A DNA stretch of 64,000 bases from Agathobacter sp. (GTDB lineage: Bacteria > Bacillota > Clostridia > Lachnospirales > Lachnospiraceae). Both the position numbers and the translations under genes were made by a program. Position 1 is the first letter of the stretch; each line of letters starts with the position of its first letter. The notes below the pieces were generated by a model. That model did no database searches. It was not told the origin of the DNA and was given only the letters and a program-made list of their open reading frames with translations. The DNA lies in the NCBI GenBank assembly GCA_022769125.1, contig JALEKN010000062.1:1-64000 (forward strand), in the 5' to 3' direction. Below are positions 24,789-34,046 of this stretch, one piece after another.

Positions 24789-25479
24789 TAATAAAGAACA
24801 AAAAGAAGAGAAGTATGAAGAAAGAAACAGCGATACAGCAGAGTGGGATATGAGTCTTTCTCCGGAAGAATTATGGAATCTCCCGGAATTCCAGAAGGCG
24901 GGAAGCCAGGCAAGATGCAAAGTTCAGGAATATCTGATGGAATTGGATCTGCGCTATCAGGCTAAGACGGGAAATTCATTTATCCGTCTGATCGAGTCGA
25001 GAATGAAATCTATTGAAAGCATTGAACGCAAGCTCGAACGCAAAAAACTTGATGTAAATACGGAGAATATGTTGGGCAGCCTGCATGATATTTCCGGGGT
25101 TCGGGTAATCTGCTTTGATATCAAACAGATTTATTGGATTGCCCGTAAGATTGCGGATGATGGACGCTATGAGATCGTAAAGGTGAAGGATTACGTCCGC
25201 AAACCGAAAAAGAATGGTTACGAGAGTTATCATGTTGTCTGTAGGGCGCCGGTGACCGTTGAGAACAAAACGTACTTCATGGAGGTTGAAATCCAGATAC
25301 GGACGATCCTCATGGACGCATGGGCATCCCTTGATACAAAACTAAGATATAAAAAGAACGAACCTCTGCCGGATGAGATGGAGCTTCAGATCCGCAAATA
25401 TGCAAAATGGAGCCGGCGGCTGGATAAAATGGTACGTAATATTATGGAGCTTTCGCAGGAGAACGACTTTGGCAATTAG
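24778..25479 (+). CDS. Small alarmone synthetase (RelQ/YjbM-like)
   Basis: (p)ppGpp synthetase with only the RelA/SpoT synthetase domain and no HD hydrolase or TGS domain, 233 aa. The core (about 85-190) has GSLHDISGVRVICFDI, KDYVRKPKKNGYESYHVV and EVEIQIRTILMDAWASLD. The last stretch matches the conserved EIQIRT...WA motif, although the usual Glu-His after WASL is Asp-Thr here. The polar N-terminal 50 residues are Glu/Lys-rich. The start is probably ATG 24778, overlapping the membrane protein gene; its own ribosome site is weak. It is transcribed from a Pho-box-like promoter next to the pst operon. Confidence 0.88.
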   Translation: MKNNNKEQKEEKYEERNSDTAEWDMSLSPEELWNLPEFQKAGSQARCKVQEYLMELDLRYQAKTGNSFIRLIESRMKSIESIERKLERKKLDVNTENMLGSLHDISGVRVICFDIKQIYWIARKIADDGRYEIVKVKDYVRKPKKNGYESYHVVCRAPVTVENKTYFMEVEIQIRTILMDAWASLDTKLRYKKNEPLPDEMELQIRKYAKWSRRLDKMVRNIMELSQENDFGN

Positions 25480-25499
25480 CCGAAGTCGTTTTCGCTTTT
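25462..25499 (+). terminator. Terminator overlapping the alarmone synthetase stop codon
   Basis: AACGACTT (25462-25469) pairs with AAGTCGTT (25483-25490), with inner GGC/GCC around the TAG stop codon, followed by TTCGCTTTT. The stop codon sits in the loop. Confidence 0.75.
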
Positions 25500-25546
25500 G
25501 GGGGCAAAGAGGTGGGGAAGAACAACCGGATTTTCTTCATTCTGTT

Positions 25547-25601
25547 TTCACATAGTTTTTACAGACAAATGATTTTGCACTTTACATTCGGTTGATAGGA
25601 T
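25547..25601 (+). promoter_or_regulatory. Pho-box promoter of the pst operon
   Basis: TTCACA at 25547, TTTACA at 25558 (+11) and TTTACA at 25581 (+23), then after 9 nt TAGGAT (25596-25601) as -10. This matches the direct-repeat architecture of PhoP-activated promoters and sits 76 nt before pstS. Confidence 0.75.
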
Positions 25602-25676
25602 ATGCGATGTAAACAAAAAGAAAACAGAAAGAAAGCAGTTACTTATAAAAAGGTAGTTGCAGGAGAGGAAAAAAGA

Positions 25677-26612
25677 ATGAAAAACAAGTTTGTGAAAATG
25701 GTAGCAACAGCAGCCGTATGTGGAATGGTTGCAGCAAGCATGGCAGGATGCCAGAGCAATGGAACAAATGACAGTGCAAATGACAACACTGCAAATGGAA
25801 CAGCAGATAACAGCGCAGCAGATAACAGCACAGATAACGGAGCTGCAGATGCAGCAACCACAGATCCGGCAGAGCTTAGCGGAACCGTTACACTTGCAGG
25901 AAGCACTTCAATGGAAAAGGTTTGTGAGGCACTTTCTGAGGCATTTATGGAGGAGTACCCGAACATCACCGTAACCGTAGAGTATACAGGATCCGGTGCA
26001 GGACTTGAGGCTCTTACAGCAGGAAGCGTAGATATCGGCGATTCTTCAAGAACATTAAAGGATGAAGAGATTGCGGCAGGTGCAGTCGAGAACATCGTGG
26101 CAATTGACGGAATTGCAGTAATTACGGATCCGGCGAACACGGTGCTTGATATCACTTCTGATGATCTTACAAAGATCTATACCGGAGAGTATACAAACTG
26201 GAGCGAACTTGGAGGAGCAGATGAAGCTATCGTAGTAATCGGACGTGAGGCTGGTTCCGGTACAAGAGGAGCATTTGAGGAGCTGTTAAAGGTTGAGGAT
26301 GCATGTGCATACGCACAGGAGCTTGATACCACAGGCGCAGTTCTTGCAAAGGTAGCATCCACGCCGGGAGCAATCGGATATGTCTCTCTTGATGTAGTAG
26401 ATGACAGCGTGAATGCGCTTGCGCTTGACGGTGTAGCAGCAACCGAAGAGAACATCTTAGCAGGCGGATACCTTCTCTCCCGTCCATTCGTAATGGCAAC
26501 AAAGGGCGAGATCGCTGACCAGAACGAGCTTGTAAAGACCTGGTTTGACTTTATCGCATCTGACGCAGGACAGACTGTAATCTCTAACGTCGGACTGATT
26601 CTCCCACAGTAA
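25677..26612 (+). CDS. pstS: Phosphate ABC transporter substrate-binding lipoprotein
   Basis: 311 aa. A lipoprotein signal (KMVATAAVCGMVAASMAGC) places it on the outer face of the membrane. A low-complexity Asn/Thr/Ala/Asp linker follows, and then the phosphate-binding PBP domain. Phosphate-loop residues are visible in TLAGSTSMEKV, YTGSGAGLEAL, DIGDSSR and REAGSGTRGAF. It delivers phosphate to PstCA. Start ATG 25677 is chosen for the AGGAGAGG upstream and the proper signal peptide. First gene of pstSCAB-phoU, behind a Pho box. Confidence 0.97.
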   Translation: MKNKFVKMVATAAVCGMVAASMAGCQSNGTNDSANDNTANGTADNSAADNSTDNGAADAATTDPAELSGTVTLAGSTSMEKVCEALSEAFMEEYPNITVTVEYTGSGAGLEALTAGSVDIGDSSRTLKDEEIAAGAVENIVAIDGIAVITDPANTVLDITSDDLTKIYTGEYTNWSELGGADEAIVVIGREAGSGTRGAFEELLKVEDACAYAQELDTTGAVLAKVASTPGAIGYVSLDVVDDSVNALALDGVAATEENILAGGYLLSRPFVMATKGEIADQNELVKTWFDFIASDAGQTVISNVGLILPQ

Positions 26613-26624
26613 AAGGAGCAAAAG

Positions 26625-27557
26625 ATGAACGAATACGCATCCATACATAGCAAAGGCGTTTCCAAGTCGGTCGTCGAACTGATTGCCAAGATTATTTTCC
26701 TGATCTGCGCCATCATCGCTATCTTTGCGGTTTGCTCCATCACAGTCTATATGTTTATGAAGGGAACCCCGGCATTGAAAAGCGTCGGGGTTACTGACTT
26801 GTTTTTCAAAACTGAATGGAAACCAACCGCAAGTGAACCGTCTTACGGAATTTTATATATTATCTTATCCTCTATCATAGGAACTGCAGCAGCAGTTGCG
26901 ATCGGTGTTCCGATCGGACTTCTCACCGCTGTATTTTTAACAGAAGTATCGAACAAGAAGCTGGCAGCGATCGTGCAGCCGGCGGTCGAACTTCTGGCAG
27001 CAATCCCATCTGTAATCTACGGATTGCTCGGACTTATGCTTTTGAATCCGTTTTTATATAAGCTGGAGAAATTGATATTCAAGGGCTCGGCAACACATCA
27101 GTTTACCGGTGGTGCAAATCTGCTCGCAGCGGTGATCGTGCTTGCTATCATGATCCTTCCGACCGTGATCAATATCAGTGCTTCCTCCATCCGTGCGGTG
27201 CCGGATTATCTGAGATCCGCATCACTCGCACTCGGAGCAACCAAGATCCAGACCATTTTTAAAGTCACGATCCCGGCGGCAAAATCCGGAATCATGACAG
27301 GCGTGGTGCTTGGTATCGGCAGGGCGCTCGGAGAGGCAATGGCAATCAATATGGTAGCTGGTGGCGCAGTCAACTTCCCGCTTCCGTTCAATTCCGTCCG
27401 TTTCCTTACCACACAGATCGTCAGTGAGATGGGATACGCCGGAGGAGTCCACAGACAGGTACTTTTTACCGTCGGACTTGTCCTCTACATATTTATTATG
27501 ATTGTCAATCTCATATTGCTGAAGATGAAGAAGAAAGGAGAGAAGGACCTTGCATAA
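26625..27557 (+). CDS. pstC: Phosphate ABC transporter permease PstC
   Basis: 310 aa membrane permease of the high-affinity phosphate importer, with six transmembrane segments. The BPD inner-membrane loop is seen in SLALGATKIQTIFKVTIPAA, followed by GIGRALGEAMAINMVAGG. AAAGGAG precedes ATG 26625, 12 nt after pstS. Its 3' end overlaps the pstA start by 8 nt. It pairs with PstA to form the channel. Confidence 0.96.
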   Translation: MNEYASIHSKGVSKSVVELIAKIIFLICAIIAIFAVCSITVYMFMKGTPALKSVGVTDLFFKTEWKPTASEPSYGILYIILSSIIGTAAAVAIGVPIGLLTAVFLTEVSNKKLAAIVQPAVELLAAIPSVIYGLLGLMLLNPFLYKLEKLIFKGSATHQFTGGANLLAAVIVLAIMILPTVINISASSIRAVPDYLRSASLALGATKIQTIFKVTIPAAKSGIMTGVVLGIGRALGEAMAINMVAGGAVNFPLPFNSVRFLTTQIVSEMGYAGGVHRQVLFTVGLVLYIFIMIVNLILLKMKKKGEKDLA

Positions 27558-28446
27558 TACAGATACAAATATAGGAACATCCCTCCAGAAAAGCAAACGG
27601 CACCCGGGCGATGTAGCATGGAACACCCTGATCTATATCTGTGCAGCATTTTCCGTTGCCCTGTTGGCAACCATCATCCTGTATGTCTGCGCGAAAGGAA
27701 TCCGCGCGGTCAACTGGAGCTTCCTTACTTCAGTAACTTCGGTGCTCCGCGGCACAGTGGGAATCGCCGGAAATATCGTAAATACGCTGTATATTATTGT
27801 CATCACGATGGTGATCGCAACACCGATCGGAGTCGGCGCAGCCGTATACTTAAATGAATACGCAAAACCGGGTAAGCTGGTTACGGTCATCGAATTTGCA
27901 ACGGAGACGCTTGCCGGAATCCCGTCCATCATCTTTGGATTGTTCGGAAGTCTGTTCTTTGGTGTGACGTTAAACATGGGATACTCATTGCTGACCGGTT
28001 CGTTTACCCTGATCCTGATGGTACTGCCCCTGATAACAAGAAATACACAGGAAGCATTAAAGACAGTTCCGGACAGCTATCGGAATGGCGCGATCGGACT
28101 AGGCACAGGAAAATGGTATATGATACGAACTATTCTTCTGCCGTCCGCAATGCCGGGAATCATAACGGGAGCGATCCTTGCAATCGGACGTATTGTAGGC
28201 GAGTCGGCAGCGCTTTTGTTTACGGCAGGAAGCGCAAAGCTTTTGCCAAAGGCACTTGACGGATATCTGAAAAAGCCGATGCAGTCCGGCGGAACACTCA
28301 CGATCCAGTTGTACTTGAGCGCGACGAGCGAGGGTGACTTTACCACAGCCTTCGGTATTGCAGTAGTTCTTCTGGTCATTGTGCTTATCATCAATCTGGC
28401 AACCAAGCGTCTCGCAGCAAAATTTGACGTACACCGCATCGATTAA
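27550..28446 (+). CDS. pstA: Phosphate ABC transporter permease PstA
   Basis: 298 aa, six transmembrane segments, partner of PstC. The coupling loop is GAIGLGTGKWYMIRTILLPS, followed by AIGRIVGESAALLFTAG. Start is a TTG at 27550 inside the pstC end, supported by GGAG about 10 nt upstream; no ATG is available close by. The overlap suggests translational coupling and equal stoichiometry of the two permeases. Confidence 0.95.
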   Translation: MHNTDTNIGTSLQKSKRHPGDVAWNTLIYICAAFSVALLATIILYVCAKGIRAVNWSFLTSVTSVLRGTVGIAGNIVNTLYIIVITMVIATPIGVGAAVYLNEYAKPGKLVTVIEFATETLAGIPSIIFGLFGSLFFGVTLNMGYSLLTGSFTLILMVLPLITRNTQEALKTVPDSYRNGAIGLGTGKWYMIRTILLPSAMPGIITGAILAIGRIVGESAALLFTAGSAKLLPKALDGYLKKPMQSGGTLTIQLYLSATSEGDFTTAFGIAVVLLVIVLIINLATKRLAAKFDVHRID

Positions 28447-28470
28447 GCAACAGAAAGCAGGGAAAGATAT

Positions 28471-29229
28471 ATGAGTGAAATTGCATTTACAGTAAAAGAT
28501 CTGCACTTGTACTACGGTGATAACCACGCGCTCAAGGGCGTGAACATGCAGATCAAGAAAAACGCCGTCACGGCGTTTATCGGACCGTCCGGATGCGGAA
28601 AGTCCACTTTTTTAAAGACGCTCAACCGCATGAATGATCTGGTAGACAATGTGCGTATTGAGGGAACCGTCCTTTTAGACGGCGAGGATATCTACGCTGA
28701 GGGCGTCGATACAACGATCCTTAGGAAAAAAGTCGGAATGGTATTCCAGCAGCCGAATCCGTTCCCAATGAGCATTTATGACAATATTGCGTATGGACCG
28801 AGAGTCCACGGAATCAAGGATAAGCGTAAACTTGACGAGATCGTGGAAGAGAGCCTGCGCGGGGCAGCAATCTTTGACGAGGTCAAGGACCGCCTGAAAA
28901 AATCAGCGCTTGGTCTGTCTGGTGGGCAGCAGCAGAGAATCTGTATCGCGCGTGCGCTTGCGGTTCAGCCGGAGGTGCTTTTGATGGATGAGCCGACTTC
29001 GGCACTTGACCCGATATCTACCTCCAAGATCGAGGATCTGATGGAGGAACTCAAGAAAAAGTATACGGTAGTCGTTGTTACACATAATATGCAGCAGGCA
29101 GTACGTGTTTCCGATGATACAGCCTTCTTCCTGGTAGGTGAGATGGTAGAATTCGGTGAGACAAAGAATGTATTCGCGTATCCGAGGGATAAGCGGACAG
29201 AAGATTATATCACAGGGAGGTTTGGTTAA
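28471..29229 (+). CDS. pstB: Phosphate ABC transporter ATP-binding protein
   Basis: 252 aa ATPase that powers PstCA. Walker A is GPSGCGKST near residue 33, the Q loop is in VFQQPNPFP, the signature [15 protein letters not shown] is the family form, Walker B is [12 protein letters not shown], and the H loop is VTHNMQQA. All catalytic residues are present. The stop overlaps the phoU start (TAATG). Confidence 0.98.
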   Translation: MSEIAFTVKDLHLYYGDNHALKGVNMQIKKNAVTAFIGPSGCGKSTFLKTLNRMNDLVDNVRIEGTVLLDGEDIYAEGVDTTILRKKVGMVFQQPNPFPMSIYDNIAYGPRVHGIKDKRKLDEIVEESLRGAAIFDEVKDRLKKSALGLSGGQQQRICIARALAVQPEVLLMDEPTSALDPISTSKIEDLMEELKKKYTVVVVTHNMQQAVRVSDDTAFFLVGEMVEFGETKNVFAYPRDKRTEDYITGRFG

Positions 29230-29873
29230 TGAGATCCAAATTCGACGAGCAGCTTAATCAGCTCAATGAAGAAATGATGCGGATGGGAACCATGATCGAG
29301 GATTCCATCGAAAAAGCGATTGATGCGTTAGTCAACCAGAATGTAACACTTGCGGAAGAAATCATGGCAAGAGATGAGGAGATCGACCGCCAGCAGAAGA
29401 AGATCGAGAGCATCTGCTTTAATCTTCTGATGCAGCAGCAGCCGGTAGCACGCGATCTGCGCACCATCTCAGCGGCAATGAAGATGGTTACGGATATGGA
29501 GCGAATCGGAGATCATGCCGCAGATATTTCAGAGATCACTGTTATGCTGGGAAATCAGCCGTATCCGTTTACACTTGATCTGATCAAGAAGATGGCAACC
29601 GAGACCATGATCATGCTCATCCGAAGCATTGAGGCATATGTGGAGAAAGATATCGAGAAGGCACAGTCGGTAATAAAGCATGATGATATCATCGATGCGC
29701 TGTTTGATGAGGTAAAGCAGAAACTGATTTCCCTGATCCATGAGGCTCCGGACAACGGCGAGCAGGCAACTGATTTTCTGATGATCGCGAAGTATTTTGA
29801 GCGTATCGGCGATCATGCAACGAACATTTCCGAGTGGGTTATCTTTGCATTTAGCGCTCAAACAGAGAATTAA
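29229..29873 (+). CDS. phoU: Phosphate signalling protein PhoU
   Basis: 214 aa, all-helical, with two PhoU three-helix bundles. Each bears the metal-contacting E/DxxxD pattern, seen in DMERIGDHAADISEI and in YFERIGDHATNISEW. It restrains Pst activity and tunes PhoR signalling when phosphate is plentiful. Its ATG overlaps the pstB stop by one base. Last gene of the pst operon; a Pho-like box for the next unit follows. Confidence 0.97.
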   Translation: MRSKFDEQLNQLNEEMMRMGTMIEDSIEKAIDALVNQNVTLAEEIMARDEEIDRQQKKIESICFNLLMQQQPVARDLRTISAAMKMVTDMERIGDHAADISEITVMLGNQPYPFTLDLIKKMATETMIMLIRSIEAYVEKDIEKAQSVIKHDDIIDALFDEVKQKLISLIHEAPDNGEQATDFLMIAKYFERIGDHATNISEWVIFAFSAQTEN

Positions 29874-29892
29874 ATAGGTAAATGGTGCTGAT

Positions 29893-29947
29893 TTTACATA
29901 GATTTTACATAAATGTCCATGTAGATTTTACATACGGTTTGTAATAT
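29893..29947 (+). promoter_or_regulatory. Pho-box promoter of the Na/Pi cotransporter-phoPR unit
   Basis: TTTACA at 29893, 29904 (+11) and 29927 (+23), then 9 nt and TAATAT (29942-29947). All three hexamers are perfect, and the spacing equals that of the pstS and alarmone synthetase promoters. Confidence 0.75.
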
Positions 29948-29995
29948 GGGAAATGTGAAAAATAAAAGAAGAGTATGTAAAAAGAAGGAGACTAT

Positions 29996-31792
29996 ATGGA
30001 CATATTTGGTGTACTTACGTTAATCGGCGGTCTTGCAATGTTTCTGTTCGGAATGAATGTCATGGGGGATGGGCTTGCGAAGCTATCTGGTGGCAGAATG
30101 GAGCAGATCTTAGAAAAGCTGACACAGAAGCGGATTATGGCGGTATTGCTCGGTGCAGCAGTTACTGCGGTAATCCAGTCATCTTCCGCAACGACCGTTA
30201 TGGTAGTAGGCTTTGTAAATTCCGGCATCATGCAGCTTTCACAGGCAGCCGGGATTATTATGGGCGCGAATATCGGAACGACCGTAACCTCCTGGTTGCT
30301 TTCTTTGACTGGAATTGAGAGCGCCAATGTATGGGTGCAGCTCTTAAAACCGTCATCCTTTGCGCCGGTTCTTGCGGCGATCGGTATCATTTTTACGATG
30401 ACCGAGAAGGAAAATACCAAAAAGCGTGAAATCGGAAGTATCCTGCTTGGTTTTGCAGTGCTGATGTTCGGAATGGAAACGATGAGTGGTGCGGTTGCGC
30501 CACTTGCGGATGATGAGGGCTTTACAGGTATCCTTACCGCTTTTTCAAATCCGATACTTGGAATGCTTGCCGGAACAATCCTTACGGCAATCATCCAAAG
30601 TTCTTCCGCATCGGTCGGAATCCTGCAGGCACTGTGTGTCACCGGTGCAGTAAGCTATGCAACGGCACTCCCGATCATCATGGGACAGAATATTGGAACG
30701 TGTGTGACAGCGATTATTTCCTCAATCGGAGCGAGTAAGAATGCAAAACGTGCATCCATGGTGCATCTGTTTTTCAACCTGATCGGAACGATCCTGTTCA
30801 TGGTCGTATTCTATACGCTCAACAGCTTTGTACACTTTGCATTTTTGGGAGAATCGGCAAAAGCTGCGGGAATCGCCGTGATCCACAGTCTGTTCAATAT
30901 CGGCTGTACGATCGTGCTCTTTCCGTTTGCAAAGCAATTGGAGAAGCTTGCAACGCTTGCTATCCCGGAGCATATCGGGAACCACACCGAGGAGAAAAGG
31001 GAAAGTGCCCCGATCCTCGACGAGCGTTTCCTGGAGCAGCCGGGATTTGCGATTGAGCTGTGCAAGAATGCGGCCATAGACATGGGCTACAAGGCCAAAG
31101 ATGCAATTTCGCTTGCGCTTACCTGCATACAGGATTATTCTAGAGAAAAGCGGGATCGGGTGATCGCGCTGGAGCAGGAGATCGACCATTACGAGGATGT
31201 GCTCGGAAGTTATCTTGTCAAGTTAAGCAGCAAGGATCTATCCCAGAAGGACAGCCGGACACTTTCTGTTCTTTTGCACTGCATCAGCGACTATGAGCGG
31301 ATCTCGGACCATGCGATCAACATCACGGATTCCATTGACGAGATGAGGGAGCGTGACCTGAAATTCTCGGATCGGGCAGAGGAAGAACTTGGTGTATACA
31401 TGCATGCGGTCAATGATATTGTTGATCGGACGGTGGATGTGTTCAAACGGTGGGATCTGGACGATGCCAGGCACATCGAGCCTTTGGAGCAGGTTATTGA
31501 CGAACTGAATCTGCAGCTTCGCCAGCGCCATATCAAGCGGCTGCGCAAGGGTAAATGTACGATTGAACTTGGATTGATCCTTGAAGACATCATAAGAAAT
31601 ATGGAGCGTGTCGCAGATCATTGCTCCAATGTTGCGGTCTGTATGATCGAGGTCAGTGTGGATGAGTTTGATACCCACGAATATCTTGAAGAACTGACAA
31701 CAGAAGAAAATTATGCATTTCATCAGGAAGTTGGGGTACTCAGAGAGAAGTATCTGCTTCCGGAGAAAATAAAAAAAGAAAAGAGTAGGTAG
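29996..31792 (+). CDS. Na/Pi cotransporter with C-terminal PhoU-like domain
   Basis: 598 aa. The membrane part (about 1-310) holds two NptA/PF02690 repeats, each with the QSSSA signature (QSSSATTVMVVGFVNSG and QSSSASVGILQAL). The cytoplasmic part (about 345-590) is PhoU-like, with ISDYERISDHAINITDS and NMERVADHCSNVAVC. It imports phosphate with sodium, or may balance phosphate flux together with Pst. GGAG precedes ATG 29996. phoP follows after 3 nt, so transporter, regulator and kinase form one Pho-responsive operon. Confidence 0.94.
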   Translation: MDIFGVLTLIGGLAMFLFGMNVMGDGLAKLSGGRMEQILEKLTQKRIMAVLLGAAVTAVIQSSSATTVMVVGFVNSGIMQLSQAAGIIMGANIGTTVTSWLLSLTGIESANVWVQLLKPSSFAPVLAAIGIIFTMTEKENTKKREIGSILLGFAVLMFGMETMSGAVAPLADDEGFTGILTAFSNPILGMLAGTILTAIIQSSSASVGILQALCVTGAVSYATALPIIMGQNIGTCVTAIISSIGASKNAKRASMVHLFFNLIGTILFMVVFYTLNSFVHFAFLGESAKAAGIAVIHSLFNIGCTIVLFPFAKQLEKLATLAIPEHIGNHTEEKRESAPILDERFLEQPGFAIELCKNAAIDMGYKAKDAISLALTCIQDYSREKRDRVIALEQEIDHYEDVLGSYLVKLSSKDLSQKDSRTLSVLLHCISDYERISDHAINITDSIDEMRERDLKFSDRAEEELGVYMHAVNDIVDRTVDVFKRWDLDDARHIEPLEQVIDELNLQLRQRHIKRLRKGKCTIELGLILEDIIRNMERVADHCSNVAVCMIEVSVDEFDTHEYLEELTTEENYAFHQEVGVLREKYLLPEKIKKEKSR

Positions 31793-31795
31793 AAG

Positions 31796-32464
31796 ATGGC
31801 ACTGATATATATTGTCGAGGATGACGAGAGCATCCGCGAGATCGAGACGATCGCATTAAAAAATAGCAATTATATGGTCTATGCGTTTGAAAAGGCAAAA
31901 GACTTTTACCGAAAGCTGGATGAGATCGTACCGGATCTTGTACTGCTTGACATCATGCTTCCGGACGAAAATGGATATGATATAGTGAAGAAGCTTCGTA
32001 AGAACCCGGCAACCAAACGACTGCCGATCATCATGGTGACGGCAAAATCAACCGAGATGGATATGATCAAGGGTTTAGATGACGGTGCGGATGATTATAT
32101 CAAGAAGCCGTTTTCTGTTATGGAGCTGATCACCAGGGTAAAGGCGCTGCTTCGGAGAACAGAAGGGGAAGAAGTCAAGTTCCATGTACTCGATAACATT
32201 ATGATGGATCATGAACGTCATATGGTATACGTATCGGAGAAACCGGTGGAGCTTACCTTTAAAGAGTATGAACTTCTGCGTTTTTTGATGACAAACCAGA
32301 ATGTGGTATTGTCACGCGAGACGATCATGCGTCATGTCTGGGGTACGGATTTTGAGGGTGAGTCAAGAACCGTAGATGTACATATCAAAACCCTGCGGCA
32401 GAAGCTTGGGGAAGGTGGTAATCATATCCGGACCGTCCGCAATGTCGGATATGTGATTGAATAG
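31796..32464 (+). CDS. phoP: Response regulator of the Pho system
   Basis: 222 aa OmpR-family regulator. Receiver: VEDDESI, phospho-acceptor Asp in DLVLLDIMLPDENG, TAKS and KKPF. The winged-helix domain contains MRHVWGTDFEGESRTVDVHI and TVRNVGYVIE. The assignment as PhoP/PhoB rests on its position in a Pho-box operon with phosphate transporters and on the adjacent kinase. It is the likely binder of the three TTTACA arrays. Confidence 0.9.
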   Translation: MALIYIVEDDESIREIETIALKNSNYMVYAFEKAKDFYRKLDEIVPDLVLLDIMLPDENGYDIVKKLRKNPATKRLPIIMVTAKSTEMDMIKGLDDGADDYIKKPFSVMELITRVKALLRRTEGEEVKFHVLDNIMMDHERHMVYVSEKPVELTFKEYELLRFLMTNQNVVLSRETIMRHVWGTDFEGESRTVDVHIKTLRQKLGEGGNHIRTVRNVGYVIE

Positions 32465-32510
32465 GGATGACGGATAAAATCACAGCAAACAGACAGGAAG
32501 CTTAGATACT

Positions 32511-33854
32511 ATGAAGAAAAAGATCAATTCAAGACTGATTGCGATCGCTGTACTTGCCGTTGTGGCGACCGCGCTTGGCATTACGATGATCTACTACGGA
32601 CTTTTTCAAAGACAGGTGCAGTCGGATCTGCAGATGTGTGCGGAGGCTCTTCGCGACACAGGGATCTTCCAGAAGGAGAACAGGCAGACGATACTTGCCA
32701 ATTATACAAACAGCCAATCACAGCAGAACTCGATACCGGATCTGCGTATCACCTGGGTGGATTCCGATGGCACGGTTCTCTACGATAAGGATATGAATGC
32801 TGCGAAGATGGAGAACCATGCAGACCGTCCGGAAATCCGCGATGCGTTTGAGAACGGAACGGGGGCGATCGTGCGGGAGTCGGACACGATGAATATGAGT
32901 ACCTTTTACTATGCGATTCGTCTGAAGGATGGAACGGTACTTCGTGTTTCTACCGAGGCGCGCAGCATGGTGAGTGTGTTCGTGACCGTCGCACCGGCGA
33001 TTGCCCTGATCCTTGCAGTCATTATTGTCGTGTGTGTATTTCTGGCACACTTACTGACCAAACAGCTATTGCAACCGATCGAGAAAATGGCACAGAATCT
33101 GGAGGACACCTCCGATGGAGCGGAATACAAGGAGCTGGTTCCGTTTATGAATACTATACGGATGCAGCATGAGAATATCCTTGCGGCAGCGAAAAGCCGT
33201 CAGGATTTTACAGCGAATGTGTCTCACGAATTAAAGACTCCGCTTACGGCAATTTCTGGGTATGCGGAGTTGATTGAAAATCATATGGTGGATGTTTCTC
33301 AGGAAGAACATATTGCCAAGGAAATCCGCAGAAATGCGGATCGCCTTGTCACTCTTATTAATGATATCATACGTTTATCGGAGCTTGATCACAGCCAGGA
33401 ACAGCAGGGATTTGAACTGTTGGATCTGTATGAGGTTGCTTCGGAGTGTACGGAAGCACTTGTAATGAACGCCCAGAAGCGCAATATCAGCCTCACCCTT
33501 ACCGGAACCTCCTGCATGGTGCGTGCAAACCGGGAGATGATACGGGAGCTTATGGATAATCTTTGCCAGAATGCAATCCGCTATAATAATGAGGGTGGTT
33601 ATGTTCATGTGACGATTGCAAAGGAAAATGACAAACCAATGCTGATTGTACAGGACAATGGAATCGGTATTCCGAAGAACCAGCAGGAGCGTGTGTTCGA
33701 ACGTTTCTATCGTGTAGACAAGAGCCGCTCAAGGGAGACCGGGGGAACGGGACTCGGACTTGCAATCGTAAAGCATATCGTAGAGCTGCATGATGCGAAA
33801 CTCTATCTTGACAGTGAGGTTGGAGAAGGAACGACAATCCGCGTTGAATTTTAA
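32511..33854 (+). CDS. phoR: Sensor histidine kinase of the Pho system
   Basis: 447 aa. TM1 at about 9-30, a short extracytoplasmic domain (31-160), TM2 at about 163-187, a HAMP-like linker, HisKA with the phospho-His in ANVSHELKTPLTAISGYAEL, and HATPase_c with NLCQNAIRYN, DNGIGIP and GTGLGLAIVKHI. No obvious PAS domain lies between TM2 and HisKA, so it is simpler than B. subtilis PhoR. It begins 46 nt after phoP. PhoU and the Pst complex are the expected inputs. Confidence 0.9.
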   Translation: MKKKINSRLIAIAVLAVVATALGITMIYYGLFQRQVQSDLQMCAEALRDTGIFQKENRQTILANYTNSQSQQNSIPDLRITWVDSDGTVLYDKDMNAAKMENHADRPEIRDAFENGTGAIVRESDTMNMSTFYYAIRLKDGTVLRVSTEARSMVSVFVTVAPAIALILAVIIVVCVFLAHLLTKQLLQPIEKMAQNLEDTSDGAEYKELVPFMNTIRMQHENILAAAKSRQDFTANVSHELKTPLTAISGYAELIENHMVDVSQEEHIAKEIRRNADRLVTLINDIIRLSELDHSQEQQGFELLDLYEVASECTEALVMNAQKRNISLTLTGTSCMVRANREMIRELMDNLCQNAIRYNNEGGYVHVTIAKENDKPMLIVQDNGIGIPKNQQERVFERFYRVDKSRSRETGGTGLGLAIVKHIVELHDAKLYLDSEVGEGTTIRVEF

Positions 33855-33874
33855 TTTTATAATGTTAAATATGT

Positions 33875-33920
33875 GCCGGCTGTGCCTAAGAGAAGGAACA
33901 GCCGGTATTCTTTTATTTTA
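33875..33920 (+). terminator. Terminator after phoR
   Basis: GCCGGCTGT (33875-33883) pairs with ACAGCCGGT (33898-33906), followed by ATTCTTTTATTTT. Confidence 0.8.
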
Positions 33921-34046
33921 CAACAAAATTCTTCGGAAAATGCGGCAAATATTTGAACTTCCCGAGAAATCGAGCTATAATAAAAAGAAGTATGCTTATC
34001 GACAGGAGATTAAGCAGAGCCAATGTAAGGAAAGAAAGGATACAGA

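Noticed and set aside
27222-27626. Antisense ORFs across pstC, pstA and phoU
   Set aside because: Shadows of well-supported pst genes.
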